Source of the DNA: Oscillospiraceae bacterium
Lineage (GTDB): Bacteria; Bacillota; Clostridia; Oscillospirales; Acutalibacteraceae
Direction of reading: 5' to 3'
Length of the DNA: 16,749 nucleotides
Assembly: GCA_902796535.1 (NCBI GenBank)
Contig: CADBPL010000005.1
Coordinates: 1 to 16,749 of the forward strand
Of the stretch, positions 6,324 through 14,447 are shown one piece after another; position 1 is the first letter of the stretch; the number at the start of each line of letters is the position of its first letter. Both the position numbers and the translations under genes were made by a program. The notes under the pieces were generated by a model. That model saw only the letters and a list, made by a program, of their open reading frames with translations, was not told the origin of the DNA and did not search any database.

Positions 6324-9300
6324 ATGAAACAGATTTACAAACGAATCACAGCTGTTGTTTTGATCGCGCTGCTTGGCGCCCTGTTTTGCTTTTCGTCCTT
6401 TGCCGCAACGACCAATGAATACGGCCTTGGGCTTGTTGCTGAACAGAAACACGATAAATATATTGTAAAGCTCACGAACCAAAACAGCTTTCAGGTCAAG
6501 GGCGTCACGGTCAAATGCGGGCTGCCGGCTGAGCTGCGCACTTCCGGCAAAACCGAAGCGCAGGCGCAGCAGCTCGATTCGGGGCAGAGCCTTGTGCTCA
6601 ATCTGCCGCTGACCGAAGCGAGCGGCTTTATCGGTGAAAACGGCTCCGGTGTGCGCAAGTCGACCATTGCCGTTGTGGTGATCGCGGTTGCCGCAGGAAT
6701 CGCCGTCGCCGTGGCCTTCATCCTTTTGGTGCTGCGCAAAATGGCGGCCGAGTCAGTTGCTGTTGTGCTGGCTGTTTTGCTGCTGCTGCCGTGCTTCAAC
6801 CTGATTCAGGTCAACGCCTGGGGCAGCGGGGAAGCGAAGGCCTTTACCCTTGAAGATACCGTGACGGTGAAGGAACGGGCCTATCCCGTGACGGTTTCGG
6901 TGAATTACATTGCCTCCTCCGCCCAAAAGAGCTATTTTGAAACCACGCTCGAGCCGCCCGTTGAAGAGGATTCGACCCTTACTGAATACATCACCTCCCT
7001 CAACGGCAAGACCATGGCGGCCGGTCAGGTGAAATCGGTCACGTATGAAGTGCGCGCCGCCATTGATAACTACGCGCCGGAAACAACCGGCGAAGCGGTG
7101 ATGGAGGGCTGCGCCTGGTCGGTGGATCGGTTCGACCTCAAGCCGGGCGACAATGAGATCGTTGTGACCTCAACGCTTGACGACGGACGCACCCAGCGCG
7201 CATCCTACCACCTGACTTACGACAACGGCAAGGTCTACACCTGCCAGCCGGAGGAGCTGCGTCAGGAGGGCGAGATCGAATACGTCAACGGTTTAGTCAA
7301 TGTGTTTTTCAAAAACGGCACCGCGCCCGAACGCGCCGACGAGGTCATTCATTCCCTCGGCGGGGTGCGCGTCGGCGAAAAATACGCGTCCGACCTCTAT
7401 CAGGCGCGCGTGAAGGCGCAAAGCTATGAGGAGCTGGAGGCGTATTGCAGCCGGTTCGCGCAGTTTGACGAGGTGCGGCTGGCCATGCCGGAATTCGCGG
7501 TTGACCTGCAGACCAACGTGATCCCCAACGACAAATGGATGATGTCAAATCCGACGTGGGATTATGATTATCCGCAGGGCTATAACTGGTCGGTCACGGC
7601 GATCAATGCGCCGGGCGCGTGGGAGTATAACAGCTATATGAACCACGTCGACCTCGGCATCGTGGATTCTCCCATTCTTACGACCCATCAGGATTATAAC
7701 GATCTGATCCGTTTTGCCGACAGCGATTATGAAGACTACGCAGGCGACAACGTCAACATCAGCGGGGGTCAGCACGGCACTCACGTGGCCGGCATCATGG
7801 GCGCGGCGGCGAACAACAACAAGGGCATCACCGGCCTGTTGTGGGACACCAACATTTACGCCGCGAATTTTATAAAATCCGGCTCACTTTCCTACGTGGT
7901 GGGCGCCGTGGCCGATGAGATCCTGGCCGGCGCCAAGGCGGTCAACCTTTCGCTCGGCCTGAACAATAATTACCAAAAAGGCAGCGGCACGAACCCGTAT
8001 CTGGATCCGTACAGCGACGCGAATCTGGGCTATTACGCGGAATACTGTGTTGCCATGATGAGCGATCTGATCGAGGACGGCAAGGAATTTGTTGTGGTTC
8101 AGTCTGCCGGCAACGGCGTGCAGGACATCCGTTTGGGTTATTCCGACAGCGGCAGTCAGGACAGCGCCTGGTTCCGCAGCATTGACGCCTATCAAAACGG
8201 GCTGTTCTGCTCCATCCGCAAGCAGGCCTACAACTACGGCAGCTCCGATAACGGCGTGACGGCGGCGCAATCCGCGGCGGTATATGACCGCACGATCGTG
8301 GTCGGCGCGGCGGAGAACCTTTCGACAGAGAACGGGGCGCAGTTCCGGATGTGGCGGCGCAGCAACGGCGGCAGCCGCGTGGATATCTATGCCCCCGGCG
8401 TTACCGTTGTGAGCACGAGCGTCAGCTCCGACGGCGTTACCAGCACCTATGCCGGCATGAGCGGCACCTCTCAGGCGGCGCCGATCGTCACGGCGGTGGC
8501 CGGCGCGTGCTTTGCCATCAACCCCAACCTGACCGGCGCGCAGGTGAAGCAGATCATCTGCTCTCCGTCCAATTCCTCCCGGATCGTGGCGGACAACACC
8601 GAGCAGTTCACCGGTTCGCCGAAGTCGCCCGACGCCGAACTGGATTATCACCCGTTCACGGGCGACGGGCGTTTGATCGACATGAAGCTTTGCGTGGAGG
8701 AAGCGCTGCGCAGCGTCAGCACGCGCGCGGATTATTCCGAATTGAGCCGCTATGTGGGCGTCGCCAACACGCTTGTGCCCGCCGATTACACCAACTATGA
8801 AACGGTTCAGTCCATTCTGGACGAGATCGATTATAACCGCTATTCGTTCGAGCAGGACGTCGTGGACGGATGGGCGACCGATCTGATCGCGGCCATTTAT
8901 AATCTCGATCCGATCTACGCGGATTACACCGCGGTGGACGCCGCCATTGCCGAAGCGAACGCTTTGGAGCCGTCGGATTACGTCAGCTTTGAAGCCGTCA
9001 CGGCGGCGATCAACGCCGTCAGGCGCAACAAGCTCCAAAGCCAGCAGGCGGCAGTCGACGCCATGGCGGCGGCGATCCGAAACGCGGTTGCCAACCTGCA
9101 GCCGAAACCGCCCGAGGATCCGAAGCCCGAAACCGTCAACAGCGATATCGTTATTGACAGCGGTGAGCACATGATTGTGACCACGGGCGAAAACGCGGCG
9201 GAGCTTGCCCAGGCGCTGACCGCGCCGCAGGGCTATACCATTACGGAAGAAACGAATGAAAAGGGCACTTATTCCACGGGCTCGTCCATTGTGCTGTCCA

Positions 9301-9557
9301 AACCCGGCAGCGACGATATCGTCTATCAGGTCGCCGTGCTCGGCGATGTGGACGGCGACGCGGTGATCGACGGGTTCGACGCCTATGTGGTCGGCCTGTG
9401 CGCAGCCGAGGTGCTGCCCGCGCCGCAGGGCGTCTGGTTCACCGCGAGCGACACGGATTTTGACGGCGCCGTGACCGTGGAGGACCGGCAGATGCTGGAG
9501 CGCTGCGCCCTGCACGATGACGTGCTGATCAACCTCTATCAACCGACGGAAGAGTAA
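6324..9557 (+). CDS. Membrane-tethered subtilisin-like (S8) serine protease with dockerin domain (1077 aa)
   Basis: An extracytoplasmic serine endopeptidase. ATG 6324 was chosen because AGAAGGG precedes it by about 10 nt, a signal peptide follows (MKQIYKRITAVVLIALLGAL...), and the promoter leaves no leader for the ATG at 6291. Parts in order: signal peptide (1-28), small domain, two adjacent hydrophobic helices (about 113-137 and 141-163), a beta-rich domain, a propeptide-like domain (about 319-395), the S8 catalytic domain with Asp448 (LGIVDSP), His484 (HGTHVAGI), oxyanion Asn597 (SAGNG) and Ser716 (GTSQAAP), two FIVAR-like helical repeats (about 802-930), and a C-terminal dockerin-like pair of calcium loops (GDVDGDAVIDGFDAYVV from about 1007; SDTDFDGAVTVEDRQML). 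All catalytic residues are present, so it should be active. Substrate unknown. The two-helix hairpin would tether the enzyme with both flanks outside. The next gene starts 9 nt after the stop. Confidence 0.92.
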   Translation: MKQIYKRITAVVLIALLGALFCFSSFAATTNEYGLGLVAEQKHDKYIVKLTNQNSFQVKGVTVKCGLPAELRTSGKTEAQAQQLDSGQSLVLNLPLTEASGFIGENGSGVRKSTIAVVVIAVAAGIAVAVAFILLVLRKMAAESVAVVLAVLLLLPCFNLIQVNAWGSGEAKAFTLEDTVTVKERAYPVTVSVNYIASSAQKSYFETTLEPPVEEDSTLTEYITSLNGKTMAAGQVKSVTYEVRAAIDNYAPETTGEAVMEGCAWSVDRFDLKPGDNEIVVTSTLDDGRTQRASYHLTYDNGKVYTCQPEELRQEGEIEYVNGLVNVFFKNGTAPERADEVIHSLGGVRVGEKYASDLYQARVKAQSYEELEAYCSRFAQFDEVRLAMPEFAVDLQTNVIPNDKWMMSNPTWDYDYPQGYNWSVTAINAPGAWEYNSYMNHVDLGIVDSPILTTHQDYNDLIRFADSDYEDYAGDNVNISGGQHGTHVAGIMGAAANNNKGITGLLWDTNIYAANFIKSGSLSYVVGAVADEILAGAKAVNLSLGLNNNYQKGSGTNPYLDPYSDANLGYYAEYCVAMMSDLIEDGKEFVVVQSAGNGVQDIRLGYSDSGSQDSAWFRSIDAYQNGLFCSIRKQAYNYGSSDNGVTAAQSAAVYDRTIVVGAAENLSTENGAQFRMWRRSNGGSRVDIYAPGVTVVSTSVSSDGVTSTYAGMSGTSQAAPIVTAVAGACFAINPNLTGAQVKQIICSPSNSSRIVADNTEQFTGSPKSPDAELDYHPFTGDGRLIDMKLCVEEALRSVSTRADYSELSRYVGVANTLVPADYTNYETVQSILDEIDYNRYSFEQDVVDGWATDLIAAIYNLDPIYADYTAVDAAIAEANALEPSDYVSFEAVTAAINAVRRNKLQSQQAAVDAMAAAIRNAVANLQPKPPEDPKPETVNSDIVIDSGEHMIVTTGENAAELAQALTAPQGYTITEETNEKGTYSTGSSIVLSKPGSDDIVYQVAVLGDVDGDAVIDGFDAYVVGLCAAEVLPAPQGVWFTASDTDFDGAVTVEDRQMLERCALHDDVLINLYQPTEE

Positions 9558-9566
9558 AAGAAGCCT

Positions 9567-10343
9567 ATGACGATCAACATTTTGACCGTCGGCGACGTGA
9601 CCGGCGCACAGGGGTGTGAATACCTGCGCCGGCGGCTGCCGACGCTGAAACGAATGAAAGCGGTCGATCTGTGCATTGTCAACGGGGAGAATTCCGCCGC
9701 GGGCAACGGCATCACGCCCGCGAGCGCGCAGGAGCTGTTCAACGCCGGGGCGGATCTTATCACGACCGGCAACCACGTGTTCCGCCGCCGCGAGGTCTAC
9801 GACTATCTCGACCATTCCCTGAGCGTGGTGCGCCCGGCCAACGTTTATGCCGGCAACCCCGGCAGGGGTTTTGCCATCGCCGATTTCGGGAGCGTGCGCG
9901 TCGGGGTGTTCAACCTGCTCGGCAACGCGTTCATGGAGGGCGCAAATCCCTTCACCGCCGCGGACGATGTGCTCAAAGAACTGACCGACTGCCGCATTGT
10001 GCTGTGCGATTTTCACGCCGAGGCAACGGGCGAAAAACGTGCGCTCGGCTTTTATCTGGATGGACGCGTCAGCGCCGTGTTCGGCACGCACACCCACGTG
10101 CAGACGGCGGATGAACAGATCCTGCCCGGCGGCACGGGCTACATCACCGACCTTGGCATGACAGGGCCGGTGCAGTCCGTTCTGGGCGTCAAACCGCCCA
10201 TCATCATCAGCAAGCTGAAAACCGGTATGCCGGAACGCTTTGACGTGGCCGACGGCGAGTGTATGCTCAACGGCTGCCTGTTCACGGTTGACCGCGCTAC
10301 CGGCAAAACGGAAGCGGTCGAACGAATCAATATCCGAGGATGA
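9567..10343 (+). CDS. ymdB: YmdB-family metallophosphoesterase (258 aa)
   Basis: A cytoplasmic dinuclear-metal phosphodiesterase of the TIGR00282/YmdB family; Bacillus subtilis YmdB cleaves 2',3'-cyclic nucleotides and influences sporulation and biofilm decisions (family knowledge). The metal-site residues are all visible: Asp10 in VGDV, Glu41-Asn42 in GENSAAG, Asn69-His70 in TGNHVF, His150 in DFHAEATGEK, and His175/His177 in GTHTHVQTAD. Length is typical (about 260 aa). The start codon is only 9 nt after the protease stop with no strong ribosome binding site, so translation is probably coupled. The following lipoprotein ATG lies 5 nt after its stop. YmdB genes often sit near rny; here the neighbours are a protease and a substrate-binding protein. 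Confidence 0.92.
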   Translation: MTINILTVGDVTGAQGCEYLRRRLPTLKRMKAVDLCIVNGENSAAGNGITPASAQELFNAGADLITTGNHVFRRREVYDYLDHSLSVVRPANVYAGNPGRGFAIADFGSVRVGVFNLLGNAFMEGANPFTAADDVLKELTDCRIVLCDFHAEATGEKRALGFYLDGRVSAVFGTHTHVQTADEQILPGGTGYITDLGMTGPVQSVLGVKPPIIISKLKTGMPERFDVADGECMLNGCLFTVDRATGKTEAVERINIRG

Positions 10344-10347
10344 ATTC

Positions 10348-11883
10348 ATGAAACAAACCCTGAAACGCATCGTTGCCGCTGTTCTGGCGGCGGCTCTGCT
10401 GGCTGCGCTCGGCGCCTGCGGGCAGGAAACAGCCAAGCCCGAGCCGAAAACGCTCAAGCCGAAGATCGAAACGGTTCGGCTCAGCTCGATCACGCTGCCT
10501 CTGGCGCATAACGACGGGCTGAACCCCTACACTGCCAAAAGCACGGTCAATCAGCAGCTCGTACCGCTGCTGTTTGACGGCCTTTACCGCTTGGATGAGA
10601 CCTTTGAGCCGCAGCCTTTGGTGGCCGAATTCGGCGCGGTCAACGGCAAAACGGTCACCGTCACGCTCAACGCCGCCGCCCGCTTTTCCGACGGCAGCAC
10701 CGTCACGGCGGACGATGTGGTCTATTCCTTCCACAGAGCCAAAAACAGCGCGCATTACAGCGCCCGCCTGTCAAATATCACGTCGGCCACCGCCGCCGGG
10801 GGCGAAGTGACGTTTGCCCTTTCAACGGTCGACCCCTATGTGCTGGCCTGCCTGACTTTTCCGATCGTGAAGCAAAACACCGCCGGAAAAGAGAATGATC
10901 TGCCTGTTGGCAGCGGGCGGTATTATCCGGAGGGCAAGCTGCCCAACACCGTGCTCAAGGCCAGCGAGGACAGCCTGCTTGACACGGCCTCCATCACAGA
11001 GGTTCATCTGTATGAAGTGACCGAGACCGACGGAATGCCTTACGGTCTGGAGATCGGCAACTACGATTTCTGGCTCGACGATCTCTCCGGCGGCGAATAC
11101 CACCGCGTGAATTCAGGCGTTTCGGTGGTCGACACGACCAATCTGGTCTATTTGGCTTTTAACGGTGACAAAAACATTCTCACCGAAGCGACGGTCCGCA
11201 AGGCGATCTCGATTTTGCTCAACCGCGAGGAGCTGGTTTCCGCCGGGTTCCAGGGTCACGCAGTTCCGAGCGCGCTGCCGTTCCCGGCCAAATGGAAGCC
11301 GATGGAAAAAATCAAATCCTCCGTATCGCTTTCCGGCGATCAGGCCAAGGCGCTCAATATGCTCAAGGCCGCCGGCTACACCAAGATCAACTCTTACGGC
11401 TACCGCTGCAGCAGCAGTAAAAGCCTGTCGGTGAACCTGACCGTGTGCAAAAGCAACGCCTTCAAGCTCGCCTGCGCCAGGGCGATCAAGGCACAGCTCG
11501 AAAAGATCAATTTCCACGTGCGCATCATCGAGCTGGGCTATAAAGACTATGAAAACGCGATCAAAAAGGGCAATTTTGAAATGTATCTGGGCGAGATCAA
11601 ACTGACCGCCAACATGAATCTTTCCTCCTTTTTCAACCCGTCGGGTACGGCGAACGCCGCCATGCGAACGGAATCGGGCGCGCTGTGCCGAACGGAATAC
11701 AACAAACTGCGCGCGGGCGAATTATCCGTGAGCGATTTTTGCGCCGCGTTTGACAAAAAAACGCCGTTCGTGCCGCTGTGCTTCCGCACCGAAGTGGCTA
11801 TGTTCTCCCGCTCCATCGGCGGCACGGTCTCGGCCACCCCTTCCGACGGTTTTTACAGCATTCAAGCCTGGTCCAAAAACTGA
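10348..11883 (+). CDS. Peptide-type ABC transporter substrate-binding lipoprotein (511 aa, SBP_bac_5-like)
   Basis: The lipoprotein signal MKQTLKRIVAAVLAAALLA runs into the lipobox LGAC with Cys24 as the lipid-modified residue. The mature protein resembles DppA/OppA-type extracellular solute-binding proteins (family 5): the N-terminal NPYTAK..NQQLVPLLFDGLYR segment, the FSDGSTVTADDVVYSFHRAK block, and the C-terminal domain all fit. Likely ligands are oligopeptides or similar compounds (family knowledge, not shown here). The start is ATG 10348 with CGAGGA 7 nt before it; this ribosome binding site overlaps the end of the ymdB-like gene. No permease or ATPase gene is in the window, so it would be an orphan binding protein serving a transporter elsewhere. 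At 511 aa it is slightly short for the family. A terminator-like hairpin follows 8 nt after the stop. Confidence 0.88.
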   Translation: MKQTLKRIVAAVLAAALLAALGACGQETAKPEPKTLKPKIETVRLSSITLPLAHNDGLNPYTAKSTVNQQLVPLLFDGLYRLDETFEPQPLVAEFGAVNGKTVTVTLNAAARFSDGSTVTADDVVYSFHRAKNSAHYSARLSNITSATAAGGEVTFALSTVDPYVLACLTFPIVKQNTAGKENDLPVGSGRYYPEGKLPNTVLKASEDSLLDTASITEVHLYEVTETDGMPYGLEIGNYDFWLDDLSGGEYHRVNSGVSVVDTTNLVYLAFNGDKNILTEATVRKAISILLNREELVSAGFQGHAVPSALPFPAKWKPMEKIKSSVSLSGDQAKALNMLKAAGYTKINSYGYRCSSSKSLSVNLTVCKSNAFKLACARAIKAQLEKINFHVRIIELGYKDYENAIKKGNFEMYLGEIKLTANMNLSSFFNPSGTANAAMRTESGALCRTEYNKLRAGELSVSDFCAAFDKKTPFVPLCFRTEVAMFSRSIGGTVSATPSDGFYSIQAWSKN

Positions 11884-11891
11884 TCCCTGCG

Positions 11892-11924
11892 CCGTGCCGC
11901 TGCCTTTTGCGGCACGGTCGTTTT
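11892..11924 (+). terminator. Intrinsic terminator-like hairpin between the binding-protein gene and recG
   Basis: A perfect 9-bp stem, CCGTGCCGC (11892-11900) with GCGGCACGG (11909-11917), has an 8-nt loop and is followed by TCGTTTTG. Only 20 nt remain before the recG ATG, which leaves no room for a complete promoter. Confidence 0.75.
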
Positions 11925-11944
11925 GACAAAAACAGGAAAAAACC

Positions 11945-13987
11945 ATGGTCGATTTTGACAGTAATATTCAATACTTGAAGGGCGTGGGCGAGGCGCGCGC
12001 CCGTTTGTTCCGGCGGCTCGGGGTCGAGACCGTCGGCGATCTGCTGCGCCTTTATCCGCGCGCATATGAGGATTGGAGCCAAACGGTCAGGATCAGTCAG
12101 GCGGCGCCGGGCGAGCCGTGCTGCATCAAAGCCATGGTTGCCGGCCGGGTCAGCAAGGCGATGATCCGCAAGGGCATGACGATTTATAAATGCGACGTGA
12201 CCGACGGCGAAAGCATGATGCGGATCACCATTTTCAACAACCGCTACGCGGCGGAAAAGCTGCAAGAGGGCGAAACCTATCTGTTTTTCGGGCGCATGAA
12301 CGCCAACGCGTATTTGTGCGAGATGACGTCGCCTCAGATCGAACGGGCGACCACGGGCGAACGCATTCGCCCGATTTACCCGCAAACACAGTCGCTGACC
12401 TCGCGCATGATCGAAAACTGCGTGAAGAGAGCGCTCGAGGAGCTGACCGAGCTGCCGCCCGACCCGCTCGATGAATCCATCCGCAGGCAATACGATCTGT
12501 GCGATTATGCCGATGCGCTGCGGGGCATCCACTTCCCTCAAACGCAGCGTATGATGCTGCGCGCGCGCAGGCGGCTTTGCTTTGAAGAACTGTTCGTGCT
12601 GCAAACGGGCATGATGCTTCTGCGTTCCCGCAACCGGCGGCTGACCGGTTATCGCCTGCAAATCGATGCGACACAGGCGTTTTATGCGATGCTGCCCTTC
12701 ACCCCGACCCGGGCGCAGCAGCGCGCTGTGGCGGAATGCGTGAAGGATATGATGGGGCAGGTGCCCATGAGCCGCCTGCTGCAGGGCGACGTCGGCTCGG
12801 GCAAAACAGCCGTGGCGGCGGCGGTCGCGTTCAGCTGCGCGCAGAACGGCTTCCAGACGGCGGTCATGGCGCCGACTGAAATACTGGCGATCCAGCACTA
12901 CAAAACCTTTTCCGCGCTGCTGGAAAACACGGGGCTTCGGGTCGCGCTGCTGGTCGGTTCAACGCCCGCTGCCGAAAAGAAAAAGCTCAAACAGGAAATT
13001 GCCGACGGACAGATCGCCATTGTCATCGGCACGCACGCACTGATTCAAAAGGATGTTGCCTTTCAAAGCCTCGCGCTGGTCATCACCGATGAGCAGCACC
13101 GCTTCGGCGTGGGGCAGCGCAGTGAATTGAGCGCCAAGGGGCAGAATCCGCACACGCTCGTCATGTCGGCCACGCCCATTCCGCGCACGTTGGCGCTGAT
13201 GATTTACGGCGACCTTGACGTGTCGCTGCTGGATGAATTGCCGGCCGGCCGACAGCGGATCGAAACCTACGCCATCGGGTCGGATAAACGCCAAAGAGCC
13301 TATCAATATGTGAAAAAGCATTTGGACGAGGGGCGTCAGGGCTACATCGTCTGCCCGCTGGTGGAGGATGGCGAATTGCCGGAGCTGGCGGCGGCGACCG
13401 CCTATGCCGAGGAGCTGGCCGGCAGCGAGTTTTGCGGCTATACGGTCGGTCTGCTTCACGGCAAGATGAAGCCGAAGGAAAAAGAAAAGGTGATGGCCGC
13501 TTTTGCCGCCGGAGATATCCAGCTTTTGGTGTCCACCACGGTGGTCGAGGTGGGCATTGACGTGCCAAACGCCGTGATCATGGTGATTGAAAACGCCGAG
13601 CGGTTCGGGCTTTCGCAGCTGCACCAGCTGCGCGGCCGCGTGGGGCGCGGGCAATACCGCTCCACCTGTATTCTGATTTCCGACGCAAAGGGCGACACGG
13701 CCAGGCGGCGGCTGAAGATCATGTGCAGCACGGCCGACGGGTTCCGCATTGCCGATGAAGACCTGAAGCTGCGCGGCCCCGGCGACTTTTTCGGCCGCAG
13801 GCAGCACGGCCTGCCCGAAATGAAGATCGCCGATCTGTCGCAGGATATGGGGCTGCTCAAAAAAGCGCAGCAGGCCGCCAGACAGGTGCTGACGCAGGAC
13901 CCCGCCCTGCGGGCAACAAAAAATGCCGCCTTGAAGGCGGCAGTGCTTGCGCTGTTCGACAGCGTGGGGCCGTATGGGATGAATTAA
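11945..13987 (+). CDS. recG: ATP-dependent DNA helicase RecG (680 aa)
   Basis: RecG remodels stalled replication forks and branch-migrates Holliday junctions. An N-terminal wedge/OB-fold region (about residues 1-155; opening YLKGVGEARARLFRRLGVET) precedes two helicase domains. Walker A GDVGSGKT is at 281-288, the Walker B box DEQH at 382-385 followed by RFGV, motif III SATPIPRT next, and motif VI QLRGRVGRG at about 561-569. Length is typical (about 680-690 aa). ATG 11945 is preceded by AGGA with an 8-nt spacer. It follows the substrate-binding protein gene after a terminator-like hairpin. Its last codons also encode, on the opposite strand, the terminator of the convergent abrB-type gene. Confidence 0.97.
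   Translation: MVDFDSNIQYLKGVGEARARLFRRLGVETVGDLLRLYPRAYEDWSQTVRISQAAPGEPCCIKAMVAGRVSKAMIRKGMTIYKCDVTDGESMMRITIFNNRYAAEKLQEGETYLFFGRMNANAYLCEMTSPQIERATTGERIRPIYPQTQSLTSRMIENCVKRALEELTELPPDPLDESIRRQYDLCDYADALRGIHFPQTQRMMLRARRRLCFEELFVLQTGMMLLRSRNRRLTGYRLQIDATQAFYAMLPFTPTRAQQRAVAECVKDMMGQVPMSRLLQGDVGSGKTAVAAAVAFSCAQNGFQTAVMAPTEILAIQHYKTFSALLENTGLRVALLVGSTPAAEKKKLKQEIADGQIAIVIGTHALIQKDVAFQSLALVITDEQHRFGVGQRSELSAKGQNPHTLVMSATPIPRTLALMIYGDLDVSLLDELPAGRQRIETYAIGSDKRQRAYQYVKKHLDEGRQGYIVCPLVEDGELPELAAATAYAEELAGSEFCGYTVGLLHGKMKPKEKEKVMAAFAAGDIQLLVSTTVVEVGIDVPNAVIMVIENAERFGLSQLHQLRGRVGRGQYRSTCILISDAKGDTARRRLKIMCSTADGFRIADEDLKLRGPGDFFGRRQHGLPEMKIADLSQDMGLLKKAQQAARQVLTQDPALRATKNAALKAAVLALFDSVGPYGMN
13917..13941 (-). 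terminator. Terminator of the AbrB-type gene, located inside the recG coding sequence
   Basis: On the minus strand GCCGCC (13941-13936), loop TTCAA, GGCGGC (13930-13925), then ATTTTTTGTTG. The stem can close two more A-T pairs. It is about 70 nt past the stop of the AbrB-type gene and lies in codons for KNAALKAAV of recG. On the plus strand the hairpin has no T-run and should not act as a terminator. Confidence 0.75.
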
Positions 13988-14007
13988 ATTGGTATCGCCT
14001 GAAACTT

Positions 14008-14265
14008 TCACAGCTCGTTGGAACGCTCGTAGAGCTTATGCGCGCAATCGCGGCACACGCGCTTGCCGCCGAAATCCACAAGCTCTTCCAGCCTGCCGCA
14101 GAACACACAGCTCGGCGCATATTTGCGCAGCATGATGTATTCCCCTTCGGTGAAAATTTCAAGATAGTCCTCATTTTCCTTCAGCCCGAGCGTCGTGCGC
14201 AGCTCCTTGGGCAGCACGATGCGGCCAGCGGAATCGATCTGACGGGTAATGCCGGTTGATTTCAT
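14008..14265 (-). CDS. AbrB/SpoVT-family transcriptional regulator with C-terminal Cys4 ribbon (85 aa)
   Basis: A small DNA-binding protein of the swapped-hairpin AbrB/MazE/SpoVT superfamily. Residues 1-50 carry the signature (TRQIDSAGRIVLPKELRTTL, then an EIFTEG turn and LRKY). The C-terminal half contains Cys53-x2-Cys56 and Cys71-x2-Cys74, which probably bind zinc; this AbrB-plus-ribbon form is common in Clostridia (family knowledge). ATG 14265 is preceded by AGGGAGGAT, spacer about 7 nt. The gene converges on recG and diverges from the lipoprotein gene. Two palindromes in the shared upstream region make control of itself and of that neighbour plausible, but this is inference. The sequence does not say which process it controls; family members act in growth-phase and sporulation control. 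Confidence 0.9.
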   Translation of the reverse strand: MKSTGITRQIDSAGRIVLPKELRTTLGLKENEDYLEIFTEGEYIMLRKYAPSCVFCGRLEELVDFGGKRVCRDCAHKLYERSNEL

Positions 14266-14301
14266 GGAATGATCCTCCCTGATTCAGTATAATGTGACAT
14301 A

Positions 14302-14330
14302 AGGATACCATATATTGACATACTTGTCAA
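14302..14330 (-). promoter_or_regulatory. Promoter of the AbrB-type gene
   Basis: On the minus strand TTGACA (14330-14325), a 17-bp spacer, TATCCT (14307-14302). The -35 box is perfect, the -10 box matches 4 of 6 positions. The -35 box is one arm of the palindrome at 14315-14330. Confidence 0.6.
14315..14330. promoter_or_regulatory. Palindrome overlapping the abrB-type -35 box
   Basis: TTGACA (14315-14320), four bases, TGTCAA (14325-14330): a 16-bp interrupted palindrome. Because it covers the -35 box, a protein bound here would block transcription of the regulator gene. It is a candidate autoregulatory site. Confidence 0.45.
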
Positions 14331-14333
14331 TAG

Positions 14334-14357
14334 TTTTCTACAATAATTTGTAGAAAA
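14334..14357. promoter_or_regulatory. Perfect 10-bp inverted repeat in the divergent promoter region
   Basis: TTTTCTACAA (14334-14343), spacer TAAT, TTGTAGAAAA (14348-14357). It is AT-rich and lies between the two divergent promoters, 23 bp centre to centre from the other palindrome. An operator is more likely than a terminator, as no gene ends here. Confidence 0.5.
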
Positions 14358-14387
14358 TGGGAATATCTTGCAATTCTTTTTTTGTAC

Positions 14388-14416
14388 TTTTCAATTGGAA
14401 AATATTGTGTTATAAT
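14388..14416 (+). promoter_or_regulatory. Promoter of the lipoprotein/pyrophosphatase operon
   Basis: TTTTCA (14388-14393, 4 of 6 consensus positions), a 17-bp spacer, TATAAT (14411-14416, perfect). Transcription should begin near 14423, leaving a 25-nt leader with the ribosome binding site AAAGGAG. Confidence 0.65.
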
Positions 14417-14447
14417 AAATCGACAGCTTGAAAGGAGTTATCGACCC

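Noticed and set aside
7884..10493. An 869-codon open frame on the minus strand across protease, ymdB-like and binding-protein genes
   Set aside because: It lies antisense to three genes with intact catalytic motifs, is low in family-like features and rich in Arg, His, Ala and Val, as expected from GC-rich third positions on the other strand. No ribosome binding site was seen.
11798..14011. Minus-strand open frames of 366 and 350 codons opposite recG
   Set aside because: recG has all its helicase motifs on the plus strand; the antisense products are compositionally skewed and show no domain.
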